Part shown: positions 51,453 to 60,555 of the stretch, piece after piece
Position numbering within the stretch: position 1 is the first letter of the stretch
How the letters are laid out: each line of letters opens with the position of its first letter
Assembly: GCA_036504335.1 (NCBI GenBank)
Contig: DASXVJ010000002.1
Span: 7,931 to 71,930 of the forward strand
DNA: 64,000 nucleotides
Direction of reading: 5' to 3'
DNA from: Fen-183 sp036504335
GTDB taxonomy: Bacteria > Acidobacteriota > Thermoanaerobaculia > UBA5066
Notes under the pieces: generated by a model
The model's input: the letters and a program-made list of their open reading frames with translations, nothing else
Databases searched by the model: none
What the model was told of the DNA's origin: nothing
Translations under genes and position numbers: made by a program

Positions 51453-52574
51453 ATGAAGCGCTCCCTCGCCGCTCTTGCGGCCTTGTCGTTCCTGTCGTCC
51501 GCTGCGGCCGCCCAGTCCGGCGCCGCGGCGAAGAAACCCACCCCGATGTCCGCCCCCGGCCTCCAGGTGTCGACCTCGACCGAGGCGCCGAAGGGCGCGA
51601 CCGTCAGCGCCGGGGACATGCGTGCGATCCAGGGCGAGATCCAGGACCCGTTCGAGCTCGAGCGCCTCGGCCTCGCCGCGGTCAACGCGAACGACCTCGA
51701 CCGCGCGCGCGTCTTCTTCGAGAAGGCCTGGAAGGTCGGCGAGCTTCCGACCGCCGCCTACAACCTCGCGTGCCTCGACGCGCGCAAGGGACGAACGGAC
51801 GCGGCGTTCGCCAGCCTCGACAGGGCGCTCGCCGCCGGCTTCGACGACGGCGCGTCGCTCGAGAAGGATCCGGACCTCGCCTCCCTGCGCGGCAAGCCGA
51901 AGTGGCCGTCGGTCGTCGCGGGCGCGGCGCGGAACCGCGCCGCGGGTGACGCGGCCGTCGTGAAGGAAGGCGTCTTCCTCATGCCGAAGGAGAAGCCGCT
52001 CGCGATCCTCGTCCTCGTGCACGACAAGCAGTCGGATCCGTACTCCGTGAGCGGCCCGTTCGCCGACGTCGCGCTCGCACACCGGCTCTTCGTGGCCGCG
52101 CCGCGCGGCCCGGGCCGGTCGGCGAAGAAGCGCTTCGGATGGGGCTCTGCGGACCGCGCCGCGAAGGGGATCGACGCGGCGATCGACGCGGCGCGCAAGA
52201 AGGCGGGCAACGCGAAGCTCCCGATTCTGATCGTCGGCGTCGGGAGAGGCGGCACCGAGGTGTTCACCGTCGCCGCGAAGAAGGCGCCGAAGACGTTCGA
52301 GGGCATCGGGTCCATCGGAGGCCCGTTCGATCCGGGAGCGGCGCCGAACACGGCCGGTCTGCGCGGGGCGAAGCTGTTCCTCGGGTCCTCTCGCGACGCG
52401 GAGCCGAACGAGATCAACGCGATGCGCCGGGGGATCGAGACACTGCGCCAGCAGGGGTTTCAGCCGGCCGTGGCCCAGTGGCCGGGCACGGCGGCCGGCT
52501 TCCCGACCGACGTCCCGCGCGCCGTCAAGGAGACGCTCGACGCCTTCGCCGGAATGGTGCCGGCCGCACGCTGA
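51453..52574 (+). CDS. Exported TPR / hydrolase-fold protein lacking the nucleophile Ser
   Basis: A 373-residue protein with a signal peptide (ending near AAAAQ). A short TPR-like region lies at about residues 65-135 (DPFELERLGLAAVNANDLDR) and an alpha/beta-hydrolase-like domain from about 175. The elbow strand ILIVGVGRGGTEVFTV carries Arg265 where the nucleophile (usually Ser) is expected, so it may be a non-catalytic binding module. It lies ten bases after the ALDH gene and overlaps the aminotransferase start by one base (TGATG). The family is not recognised beyond the fold pattern. Confidence 0.65.
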   Translation: MKRSLAALAALSFLSSAAAAQSGAAAKKPTPMSAPGLQVSTSTEAPKGATVSAGDMRAIQGEIQDPFELERLGLAAVNANDLDRARVFFEKAWKVGELPTAAYNLACLDARKGRTDAAFASLDRALAAGFDDGASLEKDPDLASLRGKPKWPSVVAGAARNRAAGDAAVVKEGVFLMPKEKPLAILVLVHDKQSDPYSVSGPFADVALAHRLFVAAPRGPGRSAKKRFGWGSADRAAKGIDAAIDAARKKAGNAKLPILIVGVGRGGTEVFTVAAKKAPKTFEGIGSIGGPFDPGAAPNTAGLRGAKLFLGSSRDAEPNEINAMRRGIETLRQQGFQPAVAQWPGTAAGFPTDVPRAVKETLDAFAGMVPAAR

Positions 52575-53707
52575 TGGCCGTCGACTTCTACCGCCATTCG
52601 CTCGGCGAGGAGGAGAAGGACGCGGTCCGCTCCGTCCTCGACTCGCTGTTCCTCACGACGGGCCAGAAGGTCTACGCGTTCGAGAAGGCGTTCGAGGAAT
52701 ACCTCGGAGTGCCGGCCGTCGTCTGCACGGCGCACGCGACCGCCTCGCTCCACATCGCGATGCTCGCGGCCGGCATCGGCCCCGGCGACGAGGTCGTGAC
52801 GACGCCCATGACGTTTCTCTCGTCGGCTAACGCCGTGCTCTACGCCGGCGGGACGCCCGTGTTCGCGGACGTCGACCCGTCGACCGCGAACATCGACCCC
52901 GACGCCGTCGAGGCCGCGATCACCCCGCGGACGAAGGCGATCGTCGCCGTCGACCTCTACGGCCTCCTTGCGGACATGAAGGCGCTGAGGAGAATCGCGG
53001 ACCGGTACTCCCTCGTCCTCGTCGAGGACGCGGCCCACTGCGTCGAGGGGCGGCGCGACGGGTACGGCCCGGGGCAGCTCGCGGACTTCGCCTGCTTCAG
53101 CTTTTACGCGACGAAGAACCTCACGTGCGGCGAGGGCGGCGCGGTTTCGGCGCGCGACGCGTCGAAGAAGAACCTGCTGCGCCAGCTCGGCTCGCACGGA
53201 ATGTCCCGCAACGCGGCGGACCGCTACGCGGGGAAGTACCAGCACTGGGACATGGAGCGCCTCGGCTACAAATACAACCTCTCGGACGTCGCGGCGTCAC
53301 TCCTGCTGCCGCAGCTCCCGAAGCTCGCGGCCCGCCTCGCGCGGCGCGAGGAGATCTGCCGCCGCTACGAGGCGGCGTTCCGCGACGTCCCGGGCGTCAC
53401 GTTCCCGGTCGTGCCCGCCGGCGCGACGTCGGCGCGGCACCTCTTCACGATCTGGGTCGAGCCGGCGGACCGCGACGCGATCCTCGCGGGGATCCAGGCG
53501 CGCGGGGTCGGCGTGGCCGTCAACTACCGCGCCGTCCACCTCACGTCGTACTACGCCGAGCGCTTCGGCTTCACGCGCGGGATGTTCCCGAAGGCCGAGC
53601 TCATCGGCGACTCGACGATCACGATCCCGCTCTGGCCCGCGATGACGGACGCCCAGGTGGACGAGGTCATCGCGGCCGTGAAGGCGGCGGTCGCGGAGGC
53701 GGGCTAG
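52574..53707 (+). CDS. DegT/DnrJ/EryC1/StrS-family PLP aminotransferase
   Basis: A 377-residue sugar aminotransferase-type enzyme. The N-terminal block FLTTGQKVYAFEKAFEEYLG and VTTPMTFLSSANAVLYAGGT are typical. Asp in LVEDAAHCVEG contacts PLP, and the Schiff-base Lys is Lys181 in SFYATKNLTCGEGG. It transfers an amino group to a keto-sugar nucleotide, usually for O-antigen, lipid A or glycan sugars. It ends the operon begun by the permease. Its stop overlaps that of the convergent gene within one CTAG. Confidence 0.93.
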   Translation: MAVDFYRHSLGEEEKDAVRSVLDSLFLTTGQKVYAFEKAFEEYLGVPAVVCTAHATASLHIAMLAAGIGPGDEVVTTPMTFLSSANAVLYAGGTPVFADVDPSTANIDPDAVEAAITPRTKAIVAVDLYGLLADMKALRRIADRYSLVLVEDAAHCVEGRRDGYGPGQLADFACFSFYATKNLTCGEGGAVSARDASKKNLLRQLGSHGMSRNAADRYAGKYQHWDMERLGYKYNLSDVAASLLLPQLPKLAARLARREEICRRYEAAFRDVPGVTFPVVPAGATSARHLFTIWVEPADRDAILAGIQARGVGVAVNYRAVHLTSYYAERFGFTRGMFPKAELIGDSTITIPLWPAMTDAQVDEVIAAVKAAVAEAG

Positions 53708-54828
53708 GGGCTCGGCTTTTCGTTCTCGACACAGATCGGGATGCTGAGCATGCCGCAGTGCCGCGGGACCTGGATCGAGATGGAAGTCGTCTCCCTGCTG
53801 CCGTCCCTCGAGGCCGAGACCTTCAGGGTGTAGGTCTTGTCCTCGTACTGATTCCGCCAGCCTTTGGCCGGGCCGGGACTGAAGGCCGCGCGCCACGGCA
53901 GTCCGGCTCCGCACGGGGGCTTGGCCGTCGAGCCCTCTGCCTTGACGAGGCCCGGGAAGGCCTTTGACGGAACGCCTCCATACCATCCCGCGTTGCACCC
54001 GGCGCATCCCGTGAGATCGGTGTCGTAGTCGGCGTCCACGTCTACGTTGCAGACCGAGTACTCCTGGTGCCATTGCGTCTTGTCGAGGGTGAGCTTGCCG
54101 AGGACGACGATCGGCCGAGGCAGGCCTGGCGGCACGACGTTCACCGTAGGCCGGAGCGTGTTGTCGGCGCGCAGCGCCGGAGACTCTCCGACGACGTTCT
54201 CGGGGTCGGCCTCGCAGCTGAGGGCCACGGCGACGGCGCGCGCCGGCGTCCAGGAAACCGAGCGGGACGTCGACGCGCCCGGGGCGAGCGTCGCGACGGA
54301 GAAACTGTCGACGGTCGCGTGGTCCGCGACCACGACGACGCGGAATGGCCCGAGGGCGACGGGCGACCCGCTCCGAACCTCCCAGGTTACGGATGCAGAT
54401 TTGCCGGCAGCTGGTCCGGCCGGCGTCACGTCGCATTTTGTGAGCGCCAGCTTGTTCACCGAGGAGGTCACCTCGTACGGGGAGTCGGCGGTTCCGGAGT
54501 GGTCCGACCCGCCGGCCTTCCAGGTGACGCCGAGCTTGAGCACGTATCGTCCGGGCGGGAGGGGGACCGACTCCTCGCGAGCGCACGTCGGATCGGGCCC
54601 GCCGGTCCAGACGGCGCCGTGCGCGGCGGCTTGCGGCCAGACCTCGAATTTGCAGACCGGGCTCGCGATCGTGCCACTCCCGGTCCGGATCGGTCTGAGG
54701 CGGACGGGCGTGCCTTCGGGACCCGACCCGGAGGGCGTGGCCTGTATGGAGTACGGCGGGTACTCCGCGCGAGACGATGCCGGAGCGAGAGCGAGGGCGG
54801 CGAGCGCGAGGCTTTGGAGGGTCTTCAA
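53704..54828 (-). CDS. Exported protein with CARDB-like domain
   Basis: A 374-residue exported protein with a signal peptide (LALAALALAPASSRA). A first beta domain (about residues 25-120) has Cys in SPVCKFEVWPQ and DPTCAREE. The CARDB-like adhesion domain (about 130-225) shows TWEVRSGSPVALGPFRVVVV and ALRADNTLRPTVNV. A C-terminal Cys-containing region includes DTDLTGCAGCNAGWYGG. TTG 54828 has CAGGAG six bases upstream and leads straight into the signal peptide. It lies 62 bases after the aminopeptidase gene on the same strand. Function unknown, with a binding or adhesion role likely. Confidence 0.65.
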   Translation of the reverse strand: MKTLQSLALAALALAPASSRAEYPPYSIQATPSGSGPEGTPVRLRPIRTGSGTIASPVCKFEVWPQAAAHGAVWTGGPDPTCAREESVPLPPGRYVLKLGVTWKAGGSDHSGTADSPYEVTSSVNKLALTKCDVTPAGPAAGKSASVTWEVRSGSPVALGPFRVVVVADHATVDSFSVATLAPGASTSRSVSWTPARAVAVALSCEADPENVVGESPALRADNTLRPTVNVVPPGLPRPIVVLGKLTLDKTQWHQEYSVCNVDVDADYDTDLTGCAGCNAGWYGGVPSKAFPGLVKAEGSTAKPPCGAGLPWRAAFSPGPAKGWRNQYEDKTYTLKVSASRDGSRETTSISIQVPRHCGMLSIPICVENEKPSP

Positions 54829-54890
54829 GATGTGCTCCTGTAAAGAAACGCGCGAAGGGAGGTTGCCCGGGGTCGCGCGGTCGAAACGAA

Positions 54891-56687
54891 TCACGCCGGC
54901 CCGGTCGACTCGACGATCTTCAGGACGTCCGAGCCCGGGTCGAGCGTGATCCCGGCGACGAACTTCTTCGACGGGTTCGGGACGACCACGGTCGTCGTGA
55001 CGCCCGTCGCCGTGACCGGCACGTCGTCGAACGTGCCGTCCACGTGCGTGATCCTCACGACGAGCGGAAAGACGTAGTACGGCTTGTCGTTCGGCCCGGC
55101 GATGGGATGGGAGACGGCGTGCCCCTGCGTCTGCGTGACCGTGAGCGTCACCGTCGACGCGTCGACGGCGGTCCGGTACGTGGCCCGGAACGTCGGCCGG
55201 AACCGCGTCTCGAGCCACTGGTCGAAGAACTGCTTGAGGTCGAGCCCCGTGCGCTCCTCGTAGAGCGCGCGCAGCTCGCCGCGCGACGCCGTGCCCCATG
55301 CGTGCGCGTCGCCGTACGCGCGCAGCCCGGAGAAGAACGCGTCGTCGCCCACGAGGCGCCGCAGCATGTGAAGGAACCACCCGCCCTTGTTGTAGACGGC
55401 CCCGGTGTACCTGAACGGGTCGGCCGGATCGGCGACGACGGCCTGCGCGAGGCGGCCGCCGTAGAGCCCGTCGTCGTAGGACGTGCGCAGCGTGTTGCCG
55501 GGGTTCCGGCCCAGCGCCTTCTCGAGGTACAGCACCTCGGCATACGTCGCGAAACCCTCGTTCAGCCAGATGTCGTCCCACGTCCGCATCGTGACGCGGT
55601 CGCCCCACCACTGATGCGCCAGCTCGTGCACGAGGAGGAGCGTGATGTCGCGCGACGTGTTCGAGAGGATGCTCTCGCCGATGGACGTGAGCGTCGGGTG
55701 CTCCATCCCGCCCGAGAACCAGGAGGAGACGATCCCGTACTTCGTGTCGACGAACGGGTATTCCCCGAACAGCGACGCAAGGACCGAGATGTGGTCCTTC
55801 ATCGCGGAGAGCCGCGGCGCGTTCGCAGCCGCGTTCTCGGGCATGAGGTACGAGCGAATCGGCATCTTCCGCCCGTCGAGCGCCGTGTACGTGTCCTCGA
55901 CGACGGCGTAGTTCGCGACGTTCAGGGAGACGAGGTACGTCGAGATCGGCTGCGGGAGGCGCCACGTCGACCGGATGCGCCCGTCGGGCAGCGTGGCCGA
56001 CGCCCCGAGGCCCGCGGACGCGACGACGTAGCCGGGCGGGACCGTCGCCGTCACGGTCGCGACGGCCTTGTCGTCCGGCGCGTCCACGCACGGCCAGTAC
56101 GTCCGCGAGTCGAACGGCTCGGCGACGCTCGTGGCCGCCCGGCCCGTCGTGTGATCCCACCACGCGAGCGCGGCGGCCGCCGGAGGAATGCCCGACCAGG
56201 CGATGCCGATCGACGTCCGCTCCTCGGCGGCGAGCGGGGGATTGAGCGGCACGGTGAGCAGGTCGTTCGCGAACGTGAAGCCGGAGACCGGCGCGCCGTC
56301 CCGCGTGACGGAGGAAACGGCGTACGCGCGGTCGAGGTTGAACGTGACGGAGGCGGTCGACTTCGCGAAGCCCGAGAGGCGCGTCGTGGACGAGCCCGAA
56401 AGGATCCGGACGCCCGGGTCGAGCTCGAACGAAAGGTCGTAGGCGACGACGTCGAAGCCGCGCGTCGTGCCCTCGACGGACGCCGGAGGCGGCCCGGAAA
56501 CCCCGCGCGCCAGCGCGGCCTCGGCCGCCGCGCGCGCGAGCGCGTGCTTGGCGCGGCCCTCCTCGTGCTCGAGGACGAGGCGCGTTCCGTCCCCGGGGCC
56601 GGGGCGGCGTGCGCCGGCCTGCCAGGCGGCGGCGCCGAGGAGGACGGCGACGGAAGCGGCGAGCGGGAGCCGCAGCGCGCGGGTCAC
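54891..56687 (-). CDS. M1-family zinc aminopeptidase, exported
   Basis: A 598-residue peptidase with an N-terminal hydrophobic leader. The N-terminal beta domain is followed by the exopeptidase motif SSWFSGGMEHPTL (GAMEN equivalent). The zinc site is H354-E355-L-A-H358 with Glu377 in WLNEGFATYAE. The conserved Tyr region is FRYTGAVYNKGGWFL. The ERAP/LTA4H-type C-terminal helical domain is missing and replaced by about 110 beta-rich residues. GTG 56687 begins the leader. It follows hemG by 28 bases, so it may be the last gene of the haem operon. Confidence 0.9.
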   Translation of the reverse strand: MTRALRLPLAASVAVLLGAAAWQAGARRPGPGDGTRLVLEHEEGRAKHALARAAAEAALARGVSGPPPASVEGTTRGFDVVAYDLSFELDPGVRILSGSSTTRLSGFAKSTASVTFNLDRAYAVSSVTRDGAPVSGFTFANDLLTVPLNPPLAAEERTSIGIAWSGIPPAAAALAWWDHTTGRAATSVAEPFDSRTYWPCVDAPDDKAVATVTATVPPGYVVASAGLGASATLPDGRIRSTWRLPQPISTYLVSLNVANYAVVEDTYTALDGRKMPIRSYLMPENAAANAPRLSAMKDHISVLASLFGEYPFVDTKYGIVSSWFSGGMEHPTLTSIGESILSNTSRDITLLLVHELAHQWWGDRVTMRTWDDIWLNEGFATYAEVLYLEKALGRNPGNTLRTSYDDGLYGGRLAQAVVADPADPFRYTGAVYNKGGWFLHMLRRLVGDDAFFSGLRAYGDAHAWGTASRGELRALYEERTGLDLKQFFDQWLETRFRPTFRATYRTAVDASTVTLTVTQTQGHAVSHPIAGPNDKPYYVFPLVVRITHVDGTFDDVPVTATGVTTTVVVPNPSKKFVAGITLDPGSDVLKIVESTGPA

Positions 56688-56715
56688 CCGCCGATTCTAC
56701 GGCGCGATGCCGCCC

Positions 56716-58062
56716 TCAGAGCGCGGCGCCGAGGGCGTCGCCGCGTGCGATGCGCTCGCCCATCGCGATGCCGTCGCGCCAGCCGCCCGTGAGGACGAGA
56801 CCCGGCAGGAGCTCCAGGTCCTTCTCGACCGCGGCGAGCGTGCGGTGATGGAGCAGCGGGATCTGCGGGATCGCGGCCGGCCACCGGAAGATCCACGAGC
56901 GGGTCGGCGCCGTCAGGCCGGGGTGGAGGCGTTTCGCCTCCTCCGCCGCGACCGCGAGCACCTCGGCGTCGGAGGAGGCCGCGAGCGCGGGATCGAGCGC
57001 TCCGCCGAGGAAGGAAGTCGTGAGAATCGAGCCGGCGGGCGCGCGCCCGGAGAAGAGCGACGACGGGTAGAGGACGCCGAGCGACCGGATGCCCTCGCCG
57101 CGCGGGACGAGCGCGCCGAAGCCCCTCGGCGAGCCGGGCCCGTCCGGCCACGCGAATGCGACGACCGTGATCGGCGACGTCTTCATCGCGCCGAGCCCCG
57201 CGCCCGAGCGCGGCAGCCGGTCGCCGAGGAGGCGCGCGAGCGTCGGGCCCTCGAGCGTCGAGACGAGAACGTCCGCGTCCCACGAGCGTCCGTCCGCGAG
57301 GCGCACGGTCCACTTCGGGCCTGAGGGATGCGGGCCTTCGACGATGGCGGCGGGAGCGTTCGTCTCGATGCGGCAGCCGGGTCGCGCACTCAAGGCAGAT
57401 TGAAGAGTTTCTATGAGTAGGTAGAGACCCGTGTCGAACGTCAGCGTTCGGGCACGATGGCGGGCCGGAGCAGCCGCGCCCTTCTTACCCTTTCTAAGAA
57501 ATCCTCTTATGACGCTTCCCGCCGCACCTTCCGCCTCCCAGAGCTTCGGGAATGCGCTTCGCGTCGACAGCGTGTCCGGGTCGCCTGCGTACACGCCCGA
57601 AACCATCGGCCCCGCGCCGTAGCGCGCGGCCTCGGGCCCGAAGCGCCGGGCGAAGAACGACGCCACGCTCTCGTCCTCGAGATCGGCGGGGCGCCCGGGA
57701 ACGAATGGCTCCTTGAGGAGGCGGAGCTTGCCGCTCGTCGTGAAGACCGTGTTGAAGAGGGCGCCCGGCCCGGGCACGACGGCGCGGGGGCGTCCGCCGC
57801 GGACGATCCAGCGCGGCGCCTTCGGATCGGCCTTCACGACGCGGGGCTCGAGGCCGAGGTCGGCGAGGAGGCGGTCGGCCTCCGCGCTCGTGCGGAGCGT
57901 GTTCGGGCCGCCCTCCACGATGAAACCGTCCTGGCGGACCGTCTTCACCGAGCCTCCGGGCGCGGGGCGGGCTTCGAGGACGACGGTTTCGCCTTCGCTC
58001 TTCCGCCGGTAGGCCGCCGTCAGGCCGGCGATGCCGCCGCCGAGGATCACGACACGTTTCAT
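56716..58062 (-). CDS. hemG: Protoporphyrinogen oxidase, FAD type (HemY-like)
   Basis: A 448-residue flavoprotein oxidising protoporphyrinogen IX to protoporphyrin IX. The FAD dinucleotide fold is at the N-terminus (VVILGGGIAGLTAAYRRKSE), followed by the family block GFIVEGGPNTLRTS. The C-terminal FAD contact is LVLTGGWRDGIAMGERIARG. Two internal stretches (near 57400 and 57490) use AT-rich codons, including AGA and ATA, that are rare in neighbouring genes. ATG 58062 overlaps the hemH stop by four bases. This is the oxygen-using, soluble or peripheral enzyme, unlike the flavodoxin-like HemG of E. coli. Confidence 0.93.
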   Translation of the reverse strand: MKRVVILGGGIAGLTAAYRRKSEGETVVLEARPAPGGSVKTVRQDGFIVEGGPNTLRTSAEADRLLADLGLEPRVVKADPKAPRWIVRGGRPRAVVPGPGALFNTVFTTSGKLRLLKEPFVPGRPADLEDESVASFFARRFGPEAARYGAGPMVSGVYAGDPDTLSTRSAFPKLWEAEGAAGSVIRGFLRKGKKGAAAPARHRARTLTFDTGLYLLIETLQSALSARPGCRIETNAPAAIVEGPHPSGPKWTVRLADGRSWDADVLVSTLEGPTLARLLGDRLPRSGAGLGAMKTSPITVVAFAWPDGPGSPRGFGALVPRGEGIRSLGVLYPSSLFSGRAPAGSILTTSFLGGALDPALAASSDAEVLAVAAEEAKRLHPGLTAPTRSWIFRWPAAIPQIPLLHHRTLAAVEKDLELLPGLVLTGGWRDGIAMGERIARGDALGAAL

Positions 58063-59057
58063 GCGAACGCCTTCCGTGCGGACGTGTTGACGATGTTCGC
58101 GAGCGCCCGGACGAAACCCGGGTGGTCGTTGAGGCCCTCGGCGACGGCGTAGTGCGGGATGCCGAGGCGTGCCGCTTCGCCCGCGAAGAGGAGCCGGATC
58201 TCGTAGAGCGTCTCGACGTGATCGGACACGAACGCGACGGGAACGACGACGACCTGTTTCACGCCTTCCTTCGCGAGGCTCGCGAGGACCTCGGAGGTCG
58301 AGGGGCCGAGCCACTCCACCGGGCCGACTTTCGACTGGTAGCCGACGCGCGAGCGGAAGCGGTTCCCGAGAGCGGCGTCGATCGCCTTCACCGTGCCGTC
58401 GACGTGCTGCGGGTACGGGTCCTTCTGCGTCACGACGGTCTTCACGGGCAGGGAATGGGCCGAGTAGAGGATCACGGTCTTCGCGGGGTCCGGGTCGGGC
58501 AGAGTCGCGTGCGCCTTGAGGATCAGGTCGGCGTGCGCGGCGACGAACTCGGGCTCCTCGTACCAGGCGTCGGGCGCGTTCGTCCGCGCCACGCTCCAGC
58601 CCATCTTCGCGAGGGCGGACGTCACGCGGTTGAATGAGCCGCGCGTCGTCGTCACGGAGTACTGCGGGTAGAGGGGGAGGACGAGAAGGCGCGTCGCGCC
58701 GGCCTTCCGGAGGTCCTCGAGCGCGTCCTCCACGAACGGGTACGAGCACGTCATCCCGACGCGGACGACGGGCGCCGGAGCGGACGAGGCCGCGCCCTTG
58801 CCGAGCTCGGCCTCGAGGAGGAGGGCCTGCGTTTCGGACCAGCGGCGGATGGGCGACCAGTTGATCCGCTCGTACGTGGCGGCGGACTTCGGCGCGCGCG
58901 TCGTCGCGATGAGCCAGGCGACGGCCTTTCGGAGCGGCGCGAAGGAGATCCCGAGGATTTCCGGATCTACGAACAGTTCATACAGAAAGGGTCGGAGCTC
59001 GGCGCGGGAGGCCGGCCCCCCGAGTTGAACGAGCAGCACACCGAGACGATCGCTCAC
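58059..59057 (-). CDS. hemH: Ferrochelatase
   Basis: A 332-residue enzyme inserting Fe2+ into the porphyrin, the last haem step when working with HemN and HemG. The start block VLLVQLGGPASRAELRPFL is typical. The catalytic metal-path His is His201 in LYSAHSLPVK and the partner Glu is Glu282 in FVSDHVETLYEI. No Cys-rich C-terminal cluster is present. GTG 59057 overlaps the hemN stop as GTGA. Length is in the normal range. Confidence 0.95.
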   Translation of the reverse strand: MSDRLGVLLVQLGGPASRAELRPFLYELFVDPEILGISFAPLRKAVAWLIATTRAPKSAATYERINWSPIRRWSETQALLLEAELGKGAASSAPAPVVRVGMTCSYPFVEDALEDLRKAGATRLLVLPLYPQYSVTTTRGSFNRVTSALAKMGWSVARTNAPDAWYEEPEFVAAHADLILKAHATLPDPDPAKTVILYSAHSLPVKTVVTQKDPYPQHVDGTVKAIDAALGNRFRSRVGYQSKVGPVEWLGPSTSEVLASLAKEGVKQVVVVPVAFVSDHVETLYEIRLLFAGEAARLGIPHYAVAEGLNDHPGFVRALANIVNTSARKAFA

Positions 59058-60442
59058 AGCGTGCGCGAGAAGATCTTCGGCGCGTCCGCGGTCTTTTTCT
59101 CGAGGTAGGCGTCGAACAGCATCGCCACGTTCCGGATGAAGATCCGTCCCATCGTCGTCACCCGGATTTCGTCGGCGGTGACCTCGACCATCCCGTCGTC
59201 CACCAGCTCGGGGAGCTTCGCCGTCGCGTTCGCGAACGTCTCGTCGAACGACTTCAGCGAAAACGTTTTCTCGACGTCGCGTTTGTCGATGACGCAGTGG
59301 CAGAGGAGGCGCGTGATGACCTCGCGGCGGAGGACGTCGTCGTCCGAGAGGCGGCAGCCCTTCACGGTCGCGACGCGGCCCGCTTCCATGGCGGCGTGGT
59401 ACTCGGCGTAGTCCTTCGTGTTCTGGAGGTACATGTCGTCCACGGAGCCGATCGCCGAGACGCCCATGCCGTAGAGATCGCACCCGGCGTGCGTCGTGTA
59501 GCCCTGGAAGTTGCGCGTGAGCGAGCGGTCCTGCTGCGCCTTCACGATCTCGTCGTGCGGCAGCGCGAAGTGGTCCATCCCGATGTAGACGTAGCCGGCG
59601 GCCACGAAGCGCTCGATGCCCGACACGAAGATCGCGAACTTCTCGGTCCCCTCGGGCAGGTGCGCGGCGAGGACGCGCTGCGGGCGCTTGAGCCACGGGA
59701 CGTGCGCGTACGAGTACATCGCGACGCGGTCGGGCCTCAGGGAGATGATCTGCTCGACGCTCGCCTCGAAGCCCGCGCGCGTCTGGCCGGGGAGGCCGTA
59801 GATCATGTCGAGGTTCACGGAGCCGTAGCCGAGGGACCGCGCGGCGTCCACGAGAGCCTTCGTCATGTCGAACGGCTGGACGCGGTTCACGAGCTCCTGA
59901 ACCTCGGGATCGAAGTCCTGCACGCCCATCGAGACGCGGTTGAACCCGCGATTCTTCAGGACCTCGAGGTGTTTCGCCGTCGTGACGCGCGGGTCGACCT
60001 CGACCGAGACCTCGGCGCCCTTCGTGGGGCGGAACGTCTCGAGGAGGTGCTGCGCGAGGCGGTCGGCCTGGACCGGCGTGAGATACGTCGGCGTCCCCCC
60101 GCCCCAGTGCACCTGCTCGATGCTGCGCGAGGGGTCGATGCGCCTGGCGAGGAGGTCGATCTCCTTGTGGAGGTCCGCGAGGTAGGGCTCGATCTCGGCG
60201 CGATCTTCGCCCTTCCGGTCGGGCTTCGGGACGACCTTCATGAAGCAGCCGCAGAACCAGCACTGCTCGTCGCAGAACGGGAGATGGGCGTAGAGCGAGA
60301 CCGGCGATTTCCGCGCGTTCGCGCGGGCGCAGGCCTCCTCGTAGTCCTTGACGCCGATCCCTTCGTTCCACTCGGGGGCGGTGGGGTAGGAGGTGTAGCG
60401 GGGGCCCTGGACGTTGTACTTGTCGAGCAGCTCCGTCGTCAT
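59054..60442 (-). CDS. hemN: Oxygen-independent coproporphyrinogen III oxidase
   Basis: A 462-residue radical-SAM enzyme decarboxylating coproporphyrinogen III to protoporphyrinogen IX. The cluster motif is Cys57-x3-Cys61-x2-Cys64-x-Cys66 in FCDEQCWFCGC, the true HemN signature with its extra Cys. Further family blocks are QVHWGGGTPTYLTP and GVQDFDPEVQELVNRVQ. Substrate-binding N-terminal residues appear in YNVQGPRYTSYPTAPEW. I chose ATG 60442 because E. coli-like similarity begins there; GTG 60484 is possible. It is the first gene of hemN-hemH-hemG. Having both anaerobic HemN and oxygen-using HemG suggests life at variable oxygen. Confidence 0.95.
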   Translation of the reverse strand: MTTELLDKYNVQGPRYTSYPTAPEWNEGIGVKDYEEACARANARKSPVSLYAHLPFCDEQCWFCGCFMKVVPKPDRKGEDRAEIEPYLADLHKEIDLLARRIDPSRSIEQVHWGGGTPTYLTPVQADRLAQHLLETFRPTKGAEVSVEVDPRVTTAKHLEVLKNRGFNRVSMGVQDFDPEVQELVNRVQPFDMTKALVDAARSLGYGSVNLDMIYGLPGQTRAGFEASVEQIISLRPDRVAMYSYAHVPWLKRPQRVLAAHLPEGTEKFAIFVSGIERFVAAGYVYIGMDHFALPHDEIVKAQQDRSLTRNFQGYTTHAGCDLYGMGVSAIGSVDDMYLQNTKDYAEYHAAMEAGRVATVKGCRLSDDDVLRREVITRLLCHCVIDKRDVEKTFSLKSFDETFANATAKLPELVDDGMVEVTADEIRVTTMGRIFIRNVAMLFDAYLEKKTADAPKIFSRTL

Positions 60443-60555
60443 CGGGAGCGTCTCGCCGCGGAGGCGAATCGGGATGGCCGTCACGGGGGTGGAGGTTAGC
60501 ACCGGCGCGACGCCGTCTCGTTAGAACAGGTGCATCAGGCGCGCCGGGGCGGCGC

